DNA of 28,527 nt from DASPXY01 sp038227745 (lineage in GTDB: Bacteria > Planctomycetota > Planctomycetia > Gemmatales > Gemmataceae), in NCBI GenBank assembly GCA_038227745.1, contig JBBRPS010000025.1, positions 1 to 28,527 of the forward strand, read 5' to 3'. Made by a program: the position numbers and the translations under genes. How positions within the stretch are numbered: position 1 is the stretch's first letter; each line of letters opens with the position of its first letter. The notes under the pieces are model-generated. The model did not search any database. It saw only the letters and a list, made by a program, of their open reading frames with translations, and was not told the DNA's origin. Of this stretch, positions 1-8,800 are shown in pieces.

Positions 1-44
1 AGCGCTCGCCCCCCGCGTAGCGGGATCTGGCTCACCGCTCGCGG

Positions 45-140
45 CTAAACAAGCGGTTCTGCAGCGGCGACGGGATACCACGGTGGGTGGACAGGCTGGG
101 TTTCGCGCAGCCGTGTCAACTGCGGCATGGTAGGCACCAT
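45..140 (-). pseudogene. Remnant of a second retropepsin-like gene
   Basis: A 31-codon open frame starts at the same place, relative to the upstream small gene, as the intact retropepsin gene at 683-1123 and shares its first codons (MPQLTR). It then jumps to sequence that matches the DNA just downstream of the intact gene: CTGCGCGAA and CCTGTCCACCC occur in both. The whole protease body is missing. The simplest reading is that a second retropepsin copy was lost by an internal deletion, leaving its start joined to its 3' flank. The frame ends in a degenerate copy of a palindromic repeat (about 40-62) that also occurs at 21618-21667. Confidence 0.55.
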
Positions 141-502
141 TGGGAGACACGGAGGAGTGGTTCTTCGGCGAGGATCTGATGGACCAGGAAAGGCTGCAAG
201 AGGTAGGCCTCGACCCCCGCCCTATAAGCCGCATCAAAGGTGTCATAGAGTCCCACAAGCTGCTCACCCTTGATGAGCACGGACTTGCCCTCGTGCCCCT
301 CAGCGAGCAGGCGCCCCACCTCCCGCAAGTAGAAGTTCCACTCGGGGCCGAGGACCTCGTTCGGGTCCGAAGCCGTGAGCTCCGTGTACGGGATCGTGGG
401 CCGCTTTCTGGGCTCGAACCCACGCCAGCCCTCTTTTACGAGGCGCTCGACGGCCTCCCGATGTACCTTCTCCACGAGAGCCCGTTCCTCTTCTTTCGTC
501 AT
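116..502 (-). CDS. Small conserved hypothetical protein, DUF5678-like, copy B
   Basis: This 128-residue protein has an acidic and basic helical N terminus (MTKEEERALVEKVHREA). A compact C-terminal region follows, with PEWN, GKSVLIKGEQ, a YDTFDAAYRAG helix and FLVHQILAEEP. The layout resembles the short DUF5678-type proteins often found beside retropepsin-like genes in planctomycetes; that family link is from memory and uncertain. It differs from copy A (1111-1497) at 12 of 128 positions, all in the C-terminal two thirds. I chose the ATG at 502 because it matches the copy A start, which has a strong ribosome binding site. Here the same site is damaged to AAGCCAGGA, so expression may be weak. 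The expected partner protease downstream is only a remnant. Function unknown. Confidence 0.6.
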   Translation of the reverse strand: MTKEEERALVEKVHREAVERLVKEGWRGFEPRKRPTIPYTELTASDPNEVLGPEWNFYLREVGRLLAEGHEGKSVLIKGEQLVGLYDTFDAAYRAGVEAYLLQPFLVHQILAEEPLLRVSQWCLPCRS

Positions 503-566
503 GGGTCGTCCTGGCTTGACCGAGACTGTACCTATTTCCGCCCTCGAATGCAGCGCCAATCGAGTC
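503..566 (-). repeat. Duplicated leader of the small gene (copy B)
   Basis: This leader is almost identical to 1498-1560 upstream of copy A. One difference is an extra base where copy A has AAGGAGG, which destroys the Shine-Dalgarno core. The match stops abruptly at 566, so the duplicated unit carried its own leader. On the minus strand it holds TTGGCG and an AT-rich ATAGGTACAGT that could be a promoter, but this is weak. The rest of the gap to 682 shows nothing recognisable apart from the sequence shared with 80-108. Confidence 0.6.
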
Positions 567-682
567 CGGAGGCGATTTCCCGCCTGCCCGCGGCGGTCCG
601 CGACCTCGGGACGTGGAGGCCGGACCAGCGGTCGGAGGAGTGAAACCGCGGCGGGTGGACAGGCGGTGCTTCGCGCAGGTGT

Positions 683-1123
683 TCAGCACGCCACGGTGAA
701 CAGACCACTCGGTCCATTGAGGACGAGGAGGCATTCCAGAAGCAGATCCATACCGATTAGCACATCGGCGTCGGGGAGAGGCGTTGTCAGTTCCTGCACC
801 ACGAGTTCCGGGCGTACAACGATCGATCCGGGGGAAGTGGTGGGATCGATGATACTGAAACTGACCTTGAATACCCTCACCTCGACGCCGCCGCCCGCTG
901 TCTGTGTCGAGCCCCGGCCTACCGGGAGTGTCCCCAACTGGTGCAGAATCTGAGATGACACCGCAGTCACATTCGTCGCGGTGTCGATTAAACCACGCGC
1001 TAACACCGGGGGTTGGATTGGCTGCCTCGCCACCTGGAGTTCGGACATGGTCGAACTGTCGAGGCCGATTACGACACTCACAGGCATTCCCGTCGGATCG
1101 ACAGGGCGTGTTAACTGCGGCAT
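683..1123 (-). CDS. Retropepsin-like aspartic protease domain protein
   Basis: This protein of about 146 residues has the outline of a single-domain retropepsin. A beta-rich N terminus leads to LIDTATNVTAVSSQIL, in the place of the catalytic DTG loop. Near the C terminus, DVLIGMDLLLECLLVLNG matches the second psi-loop (hydrophobic, hydrophobic, G, x, D). The catalytic Asp is present, but the glycine of DTG is replaced by or lost before alanine, so activity is uncertain. No signal peptide is visible. The ATG at 1123 lies inside the end of copy A of the small gene (stop at 1111), so the two overlap and are probably translationally coupled; a GTG at 1132 is an alternative start. Such domains may process or bind peptides, but the substrate is unknown. 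Confidence 0.72.
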   Translation of the reverse strand: MPQLTRPVDPTGMPVSVVIGLDSSTMSELQVARQPIQPPVLARGLIDTATNVTAVSSQILHQLGTLPVGRGSTQTAGGGVEVRVFKVSFSIIDPTTSPGSIVVRPELVVQELTTPLPDADVLIGMDLLLECLLVLNGPSGLFTVAC

Positions 1124-1497
1124 GGGAGGCACCAGGGGGAGACACGGAGGAGTGGTTCTTCGGCAAGGATTTGGTGGACCAGGAAGACCTGCATCAAGTA
1201 TGCCTTCACCCCGGCCCTATGGGCTGCATCGAAGGTGTCGTAGAAGCCTATGATCTGCTCGCCCTTGATCAGCACGAACTTGCCTTCGTGCCCCTCGGCG
1301 AGCAGGCGCCCCACCTCCCGCAGGTAGCAGTTCCACTCGGGGCCGAGGACCTTGTTCGGGTCCGCAGCCGTGAGCTCCGTGTACGGGATCGTGGGCCGCT
1401 TCCTGGGCTCGAACCCACGCCAGCCCTCTTTTACGAGGCGCTCGACGGCCTCCCGATGTACCTTCTCCACGAGAGCCCGTTCCTCTTCTTTCGTCAT
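1111..1497 (-). CDS. Small conserved hypothetical protein, DUF5678-like, copy A
   Basis: This 128-residue protein is the better-preserved copy of the gene repeated at 116-502. The ATG at 1497 follows AAGGAGG by nine bases, which fixes the start and rules out the longer reading frame upstream. The C-terminal half (GKFVLIKGEQIIGFYDTFD, then a helix and FLVHQILAEEP) looks like a small alpha/beta fold. It is translationally coupled to the retropepsin-like gene, which starts before this gene ends. It lies 112 bases downstream of the glucose-6-phosphate dehydrogenase gene on the same strand but has its own leader. A possible role is partner or inhibitor of the protease, but this rests only on gene order. 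Confidence 0.68.
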   Translation of the reverse strand: MTKEEERALVEKVHREAVERLVKEGWRGFEPRKRPTIPYTELTAADPNKVLGPEWNCYLREVGRLLAEGHEGKFVLIKGEQIIGFYDTFDAAHRAGVKAYLMQVFLVHQILAEEPLLRVSPWCLPCRS

Positions 1498-1609
1498 GGG
1501 TCGTCCTCCTTGACCGAGACTGTACCTATTTCCGCCCTCGAATGCAGCGCCAATCGAGTCGGGGAGCGGGGGCCGAACGCCCACCGCTCCCCGGTCTGAC
1601 CACGCCCCC

Positions 1610-3577
<1,968 letters not shown>

Positions 3578-3676
3578 GTGCGTGGCTCTCCGCTGTGAGG
3601 AATGACGTGACCGCCGTGGTCCCCGCTAGAATAGGCGAAACGGCCTTGCAGAGACAGGGAGGGGGCCGTCTCCCTC

Positions 3677-3807
3677 GTGGGTCAGGATTCCAATCCTGAA
3701 GGCGAAAGGCGGAAGGCGGAAGGATGAATGGAAGGCAGGGCTCTTCCATTCATCCTTCAGCCTTCAGCCTTCCGCCTTTCGCCTTCAGGATTGGAATCCT
3801 GACCCAC
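3677..3807. repeat. Long inverted repeat built from heptamer units (GGCNNAA)
   Basis: Two arms (3677-3733 and 3744-3807) are almost perfectly complementary around a 10-base loop. Each arm starts with GTGGGTCAGGATTCC and then runs through seven-base units such as GGCGAAA, GGCGGAA and GGCTGAA. The right arm has one more heptamer than the left, which is what replication slippage would give. It lies upstream of two divergent genes (zwf and the STN-like gene), so it is not a terminator for either. Similar heptamer arrays occur near 4757-4860 and 6536-6623. Confidence 0.85.
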
Positions 3808-3914
3808 AAGCCGGCCCCTTCTCTTGCGACCGCCGCCGCGGCCGCGTAAACTCACCTCGGGTGCCTTCCGTCCCACCCCGCCCGCGCGGCCACGAACACG
3901 AAGGAGTCCGAGTC

Positions 3915-4769
3915 ATGCGCTCCACGCTGCTGCACAGGGTCGCCGTCCTGGCCCTGGGGTTCTTGTTGTCTGCGGTCGCGTGGGCGGCCCAGGGCGATGG
4001 GGCCTCAGGGACGACGCCGGCCGAGGCGGCCCGCAAGGCCCTCGACGCGAAGATCACCCTCGACTACGTCGGCCAATCTCTGGAGGAAGTGGTCGAGCAC
4101 CTCCGCCAGAAGACGAAGATCAACTTCATGCTCGATGGCGTCGCCACCCAGCGCCAGGGCCGCCTCCTCCGCGGCGGTTTCAACCCGGCCGGCGCGGCCG
4201 CGAACCCGCAGCCGCTCTTCCACCTGGAAGTAAAGGGCGCCAGGCTCCGCCAGGGCCTGCACTCCTTCCTGGACGAGTTCAGCCTGACCTACGTCCTCCT
4301 CGCCGACGGCGTGCTGATCACGACCGAGGCCGCCGGCTTCTATCGCCAGCTGCGGCAGCGGGTGAGCGTGGACGGCCGGGACCGGCCCCTGCGCGACGTG
4401 CTGCAGGAGCTGGCCCGCGAGACCGGCGTCAACCTGGTGATCGACCCCACCGTCGGGAAGGATGTGGCCCAGAAGACAGCGCTGCGGGTGGACGACACCA
4501 CCGTGGAGACGGCGGTGGGCCTCCTGACCGAACTCGCCGGCCTGAAGTCGGTCCAGTTCGGCAACGTCCTGCTGGTGACGTCGGAGGAACGGGCGGCGAA
4601 GATCCGCAAGGAGGGCAACGCCGGCAACTCATCGCGGCCGCCGCCCTCGTCACGGTTCTCTCCCGCTGCCGCGGGCGAACTCCCCGGCTTCGGGGGCGGG
4701 CCCGGTGGCCTCGGACTCGGCGGCTTCGGGAAGGGCAAGGGGTTCGGCGGGAAGAAGGCAAAAGGCTGA
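3915..4769 (+). CDS. Secreted protein with two STN/secretin-like repeats
   Basis: The ATG at 3915 follows AAGGAGT by seven bases and opens a clear signal peptide (MRSTLLHRVAVLALGFLLSA, then AWA). The 284-residue protein then has two similar modules. Each has a beta strand, a helix of the form LEEVVEHLRQKT or LRDVLQELARET, a strand (INFMLD or VNLVIDP), and a closing strand and loop (VLLADGVLITT or VQFGNVLLVTS). This resembles the short N-terminal domains of secretins and TonB receptors (STN type). The barrel that would follow in a true secretin is absent. The C terminus is glycine-rich and ends in KKAKG; the last codons and the stop lie in a heptamer repeat array. Likely periplasmic, with no firm function. 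Confidence 0.75.
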   Translation: MRSTLLHRVAVLALGFLLSAVAWAAQGDGASGTTPAEAARKALDAKITLDYVGQSLEEVVEHLRQKTKINFMLDGVATQRQGRLLRGGFNPAGAAANPQPLFHLEVKGARLRQGLHSFLDEFSLTYVLLADGVLITTEAAGFYRQLRQRVSVDGRDRPLRDVLQELARETGVNLVIDPTVGKDVAQKTALRVDDTTVETAVGLLTELAGLKSVQFGNVLLVTSEERAAKIRKEGNAGNSSRPPPSSRFSPAAAGELPGFGGGPGGLGLGGFGKGKGFGGKKAKG

Positions 4770-4860
4770 AGGCAAAAGGCTGAAGGCAAAAGGCAAAAGG
4801 CAAAAGGAAAGAGCAACGGTCTTTCCTTCTGCCTTTTGCCTTTTGCCTTCAGCCTTCGCC
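4751..4860. repeat. Heptamer array forming a hairpin between convergent genes
   Basis: The left side is a run of GGCAAAA and GGCTGAA units (about 4757-4811), and the right side (4821-4860) is its complement in the opposite order. The centre AAAGGAAAG/CTTTCCTT pairs across a short loop. The stop codon of the STN-like gene is the TGA inside one GGCTGAA unit. The kinase-like gene ends at 4879 on the other strand, so this hairpin could stop transcription from both sides, although it has no clear T run. Confidence 0.8.
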
Positions 4861-4878
4861 TGGAAGGTCTCCTGGTGG

Positions 4879-6282
4879 TTAGAACAGGAACATCGTGGCC
4901 GCCCAGCCGAGGGCACAGGCGACGACGGCGATCAAGGCGATGCCGATCGGGCCGAGCTTCTCGTCCCAGGACCGCTTCGGCTCCTTACCACCGCCGCCCG
5001 GGACCACGCGGTCGGGGTTGGCGGCGGGCGTCGGCTCCGGGGCGGGCGGGGCCTGGCCGGTGCCCCGGACCGAGTTGCGACGCGGCAGGGACACGCCAGC
5101 GGCCGCGGGCCGCGGCGTGGGCGCCGACGGCGATACGGAGTTGCGGGCCGGCGCCTCGAACGTGGCCGACTGGGGCCGCGACGCCGGGGCGGCGGGCCGG
5201 GCCGGCTCGCGCGCCGCCTGCGGCTTCGCCGCCGGGCGCGGCGCGGCGGCCTCGTCCGCGAGCGGCCGCAGGGCCTCGACGACCTCGGCGGCGCTGGCGT
5301 AGCGGGCCTCGGGCGCCTTCTTCATCAGCCGCTCCACGATCTCGACCAGTTCGGCAGGCACCTCGGGGTTTAGCTCCTGGACCGGCACCGGCTCCTTGAA
5401 CTGGTGCGCCATCATCTTCTCGGCCGCCGTCCCCTCGGGGAACGGCACCTGACCCGTCAGCATCGTGTAGAGCACGCAGCCCAGGCTGTACTGGTCGCCG
5501 GCCGGCGTCAGGTTCGTCGGGTCCATGATGCTCTCCGGGCTGGCGCAGTCCAGGCCGCTGGCCACGGAGTTGGCCGTGGACATCGTGTCCACCAGCGACT
5601 CGCCCTCGGTCTCGGCCAGCAGACAGCCGATCCCCAGGTCGAGGATGTGGACCTGTCCGTCGGGGCCCGTCATGAGGTTCGACGGCTTGAGCAGGCCGTG
5701 GAACAGGCCCTGGTGGTGGCAGACGTCGAGGCCCTCGGCGACCTGCAGGGCCAGCCGGGCGCTCTCGGCGGAGGGCAGCTTGCCCTCGCGCTGCACGACC
5801 TTGTCGAGCGTCTCGCCCTCGACGAAGGGCCAGGCGAGGTAGTGCATACCGCCGGACGTGCCGACGTCCACGAAGGGCACGACGGCGGGATGGCGGCACT
5901 GCTCGAAGGCGCGGACCTTGCGGCGGGCGATGCGGACGTTCCACATGCTGCGCCGCGGCAGCACCTTGACGGCGTACCAGGTGTTATCGTTCTTCGACTG
6001 GGCCTTGTAGACGGTGCCCATGCTGCCGGCGCCGAGGGCGTCGATCAGGGTGAACGGCCCTAGGACGAAGCCTTGCGTCTTGCCCTGGAGGAGGCGGTCG
6101 GCCTGGAACTGGCTCAGAATGCCGCGGCCGACGAGGAACTCCGCCAGGGCGGGCGGGTCCGCGCGCGGGTTGGTCTGGAGGAATTCACCGACGAGCTGAT
6201 CGAGCTGGCCGCGGTCGATGAGGTTACTCCGCCGCAGATCCCAGACGAACCATTCACAAGCGCCGAGTTCTGTGCTCACCAT
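4879..6282 (-). CDS. Tail-anchored Ser/Thr protein kinase homologue lacking the HRD aspartate (probable pseudokinase)
   Basis: This 467-residue protein has a Hanks-type kinase domain at about 60-330. The glycine loop is LGAGSMGTVYKA, the ATP-binding lysine is Lys106 in YAVKV, and the metal-binding loop is Asp215-Leu-Gly. The catalytic loop, normally HRDLKPSN, reads HGLLKPSN (195-202), so Leu197 replaces the catalytic base. The protein may bind ATP but is probably a weak kinase or a pseudokinase. A disordered stretch rich in Ala and Pro follows (about 335-440), then a single hydrophobic helix at the extreme C terminus (GIALIAVVACALGWAATMF). This predicts a tail anchor with the kinase fold in the cytoplasm. 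It is transcribed divergently from the NADH dehydrogenase-like gene. AAAAGGA precedes the ATG. Partners are unknown. Confidence 0.88.
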   Translation of the reverse strand: MVSTELGACEWFVWDLRRSNLIDRGQLDQLVGEFLQTNPRADPPALAEFLVGRGILSQFQADRLLQGKTQGFVLGPFTLIDALGAGSMGTVYKAQSKNDNTWYAVKVLPRRSMWNVRIARRKVRAFEQCRHPAVVPFVDVGTSGGMHYLAWPFVEGETLDKVVQREGKLPSAESARLALQVAEGLDVCHHQGLFHGLLKPSNLMTGPDGQVHILDLGIGCLLAETEGESLVDTMSTANSVASGLDCASPESIMDPTNLTPAGDQYSLGCVLYTMLTGQVPFPEGTAAEKMMAHQFKEPVPVQELNPEVPAELVEIVERLMKKAPEARYASAAEVVEALRPLADEAAAPRPAAKPQAAREPARPAAPASRPQSATFEAPARNSVSPSAPTPRPAAAGVSLPRRNSVRGTGQAPPAPEPTPAANPDRVVPGGGGKEPKRSWDEKLGPIGIALIAVVACALGWAATMFLF

Positions 6283-6637
6283 GACGACTGGATCCTTTTT
6301 GTTAGGGAGTAAGTGCGCGGAGACCGCCTGGTACAGAGTTCCCCCCCGTGGGCGCCGAGGTTTTTTCCTGGCTTCCAGAGACGCTGGTATTCCGGAGGGA
6401 CGGGGATGGCGACCGGCGTCAAGTCTCCTGCGCTAACAATGGGATAAAAAAGTGAGGCTGTCAAATAAGCCGGCCGTGCGGGGCGGAGAAACCCTGCGCG
6501 GGTTGCGGATGGTGGGCGGGGGAATATACCCATAAGGAGGCAGCAGGCAGCAGGCAGTGCAGAAGCCCACGGGCCGCGCCCCGTGGGAGTGAGCCGCCGC
6601 CGCTCCCTGCCTTCTGCCTTCTGACAAGGAGCCAGCG
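6283..6637. other. Divergent intergenic region with heptamer repeats and a GC hairpin
   Basis: This region separates the kinase-like gene from the flavoprotein gene and should hold promoters for both. It has an AT-rich patch at about 6437-6467. Three units GGCAGCA, GGCAGCA and GGCAGTG lie at 6538-6558, with the inverted counterpart (two CTGCCTT units) at 6604-6623. Between them is an 8-bp hairpin, CCCACGGG (6566-6573) with CCCGTGGG (6580-6587). AAGGAG at 6626-6631 is the ribosome binding site of the downstream gene. No promoter can be named with confidence. Confidence 0.55.
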
Positions 6638-8683
6638 ATGAGCACCGCCAGCAGGTCGATCGTGATTGTCGGCGGCGGGTTCGGCGGCGTGTACACCGCC
6701 CGGCACCTGCAGGGGCGCCTGCCGCGCGGCTGGCGCATCACCCTGTTCAGCCAGGAAAATCACTTCATCTTCACGCCGCTGCTCGGCGACGTCGTCGGCT
6801 CGTCGATCAACCCGCTGCATGTCGTCTGGCCCATCCGCCAGATGGCCCGCCGCGCCATCTGCCGCACCGCCACGCTCACCGGCATCGACCTCGCCGCCCG
6901 CCGCGTCCTCTACACGACGCCCGACGGCCGACCCGCCGAGGAGACCTACGACCACCTCGTGCTGGCGTGCGGCTCCGTCGTCAACCTCGACATCATCCCC
7001 GGCATGGCGGCGCACGGCTGGCCGCTCAAGACGATGGGCGACGCCCTCATGCTGCGCAACCACCTCATCAGCCTCCTGGAGCGCGCCGAGGTCGAGCCGG
7101 ACCCCGCCGAGAAGAAGCGCCTCCTCTCGGTGATCGTCGTGGGCGGCGGCTTCAGCGGCGTCGAGGTGACCGGCGAGGTGGCGGACCTGCTGACCGCGAG
7201 CTGCCGCTTCTACCGCAGCATCCGCGCCGACGACGTGCACGTGACGCTGCTTGAGGGGCGCGACCGCCTGCTGGCCGAGCTGCCGCCATCGCTGGGCGCG
7301 TTCACGCTCAAGAAGATGCGCCGCCTGGGCATCGACATCCGCCTGAACGCCCAGGCGGCGTCGGCCACGGAGATGGGCGTGCGCCTGAAGGACGGCACCG
7401 AGATCGAGGCGCGGACGGTGATCTGCACGATCGGCACGACGGTCAGCCCACTGCTGGCGCCACTGCCGCTGCCGCGCGACCGCAACCGCATCCAGACGCT
7501 GCCGGACATGCGCGTCGAGGGCTTCGACAACGTCTGGGCGCTCGGCGACTGCGCCGCGGTGCCGAACGCCTACGACCAGAAGCCGTCGGCGCCGACGGCG
7601 CAGGTGGCGATGCGGCAGGCGAAAACGCTGGCGAAGAACCTGGCGGCGGCGATCGAGGGCCAGCCGACGCAGCCGTTCTCGTTCAAGCCGCTGGGGATGC
7701 TGGCGTCGATCGGCAACTACAAGGCGGTCGGGGTGGTGTTCGGCATGAAGGTGTCGGGGTTCGTGGGCTGGTTCATCTGGCGCGGCGTCTACCTGAGCAA
7801 GATGCCAACGCTGGCGCGCAAGATCCAGATCGCGTTCGACTGGGCGTGGCAGCTGTTCTTCCCGCGCGACATCGTCGAACTGAGCCTGAGCCAGACGGAG
7901 CGGCTAGGGCGGGCGCACTTCGAGGCGGGGCAGTACGTTTTCCACAAGGGCGACCCGGGGCAGAAGTTCTACGTGATCGAGCGCGGTCGGGCCGGCGTGT
8001 ACCTGGATGAGGCGGCGCCGGCGGTGGCGACGCTGAAGGCGGGCGAGCACTTCGGCGAGGGGGCGCTGCTGCGCGGGGCGCGGCGGTCGGCGTCGGTGAA
8101 GGCGGAGGAGCCGCTCGACGTGCTGGTGATCAGCCAGAGTTCCTTCGCGCAGCTGGCGGCGCACTTCGAGGCGCTGCGGGCGCGGCTGGAGCGGTCGGCG
8201 CAGGGGAGCCGTTCGGCGGCGGAGCTGCTGCGGGTGGCGAAGGAGGATCCGCGGTTCAACGCGGGGCGGGTGCGCGAGGTGATGAGCCGGCCGGTGACGA
8301 CGCTGCCGGTGGGGCTGACGTTCGGCGCGGCGCTGAAGCGCAGCCAGGAGGGCGGCAAGGGGGCGTACCCGGTGATGGACGAGCAGGGCCGGATGGTGGG
8401 CATCGTCACGCGGACGGACTTCTACAACGCCTGGGGGCAGCTGCGGCCGCGGACGGCGCCCCTGGCGGAGGTGATGCACAAGCCGGTGACGACGGTGCGC
8501 GAGAGCGACACGCTGACGACGGCGCTGCTGATCTTCCTGCGCGAGCCGATCAAGCGCGTGGTGGTGGTCGCGGACGACAATCCGGGGCGGCCGGTGGGGA
8601 TGCTGACGCCGTTCGACCTGCTGCACCTGGCCGCGGCGGAGGGCGTGGGCGGCGTGCTGGGCGCGGCGGCGGTGGCCCGCTGA
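6638..8683 (+). CDS. Type II NADH dehydrogenase-like flavoprotein fused to a cyclic-nucleotide-binding domain and a CBS pair
   Basis: Residues 1-410 are an NDH-2-type pyridine nucleotide-disulphide oxidoreductase. An FAD site (IVIVGGGFGGVYTA) lies at the start, an NADH site (VIVVGGGFSGVEVTGE) near 165, and the second FAD motif (VWALGDCAAVPN) near 300. The C-terminal part has the amphipathic, membrane-facing look of NDH-2. A CAP-like cyclic-nucleotide-binding domain follows at about 427-525, with an intact cassette (FGEGALL with Glu474, and Arg483 before SASV). Two CBS motifs follow at about 545-600 and 608-668; CBS pairs commonly bind adenine nucleotides. NDH-2 is usually about 400-450 residues, so the last 250 are an added regulatory section. 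It probably transfers electrons from NADH to quinone at the inner face of the membrane. Single gene, own ribosome binding site. Confidence 0.9.
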   Translation: MSTASRSIVIVGGGFGGVYTARHLQGRLPRGWRITLFSQENHFIFTPLLGDVVGSSINPLHVVWPIRQMARRAICRTATLTGIDLAARRVLYTTPDGRPAEETYDHLVLACGSVVNLDIIPGMAAHGWPLKTMGDALMLRNHLISLLERAEVEPDPAEKKRLLSVIVVGGGFSGVEVTGEVADLLTASCRFYRSIRADDVHVTLLEGRDRLLAELPPSLGAFTLKKMRRLGIDIRLNAQAASATEMGVRLKDGTEIEARTVICTIGTTVSPLLAPLPLPRDRNRIQTLPDMRVEGFDNVWALGDCAAVPNAYDQKPSAPTAQVAMRQAKTLAKNLAAAIEGQPTQPFSFKPLGMLASIGNYKAVGVVFGMKVSGFVGWFIWRGVYLSKMPTLARKIQIAFDWAWQLFFPRDIVELSLSQTERLGRAHFEAGQYVFHKGDPGQKFYVIERGRAGVYLDEAAPAVATLKAGEHFGEGALLRGARRSASVKAEEPLDVLVISQSSFAQLAAHFEALRARLERSAQGSRSAAELLRVAKEDPRFNAGRVREVMSRPVTTLPVGLTFGAALKRSQEGGKGAYPVMDEQGRMVGIVTRTDFYNAWGQLRPRTAPLAEVMHKPVTTVRESDTLTTALLIFLREPIKRVVVVADDNPGRPVGMLTPFDLLHLAAAEGVGGVLGAAAVAR

Positions 8684-8764
8684 GGCTCCGGAAGGGAGTG
8701 TCCCCTCGCCCCTCGGGCGCAAGGCGGGACCCCCCTCTCGAATGGCCGCGGGGACCGTGTCAGT

Positions 8765-8782
8765 CGCGGCAACGTTGCCGCG
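8765..8782. repeat. Perfect 18-bp palindrome between convergent genes
   Basis: CGCGGCAACGTTGCCGCG is a perfect palindrome in the 117-base gap between the convergent flavoprotein and sigma-factor genes. It has no spacer, so it would pair poorly as an RNA hairpin, and no T run follows. It could be a protein-binding site or part of a terminator. The rest of the gap shows no gene. Confidence 0.6.
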
Positions 8783-8800
8783 GGCGGTGACCCACGGCGG

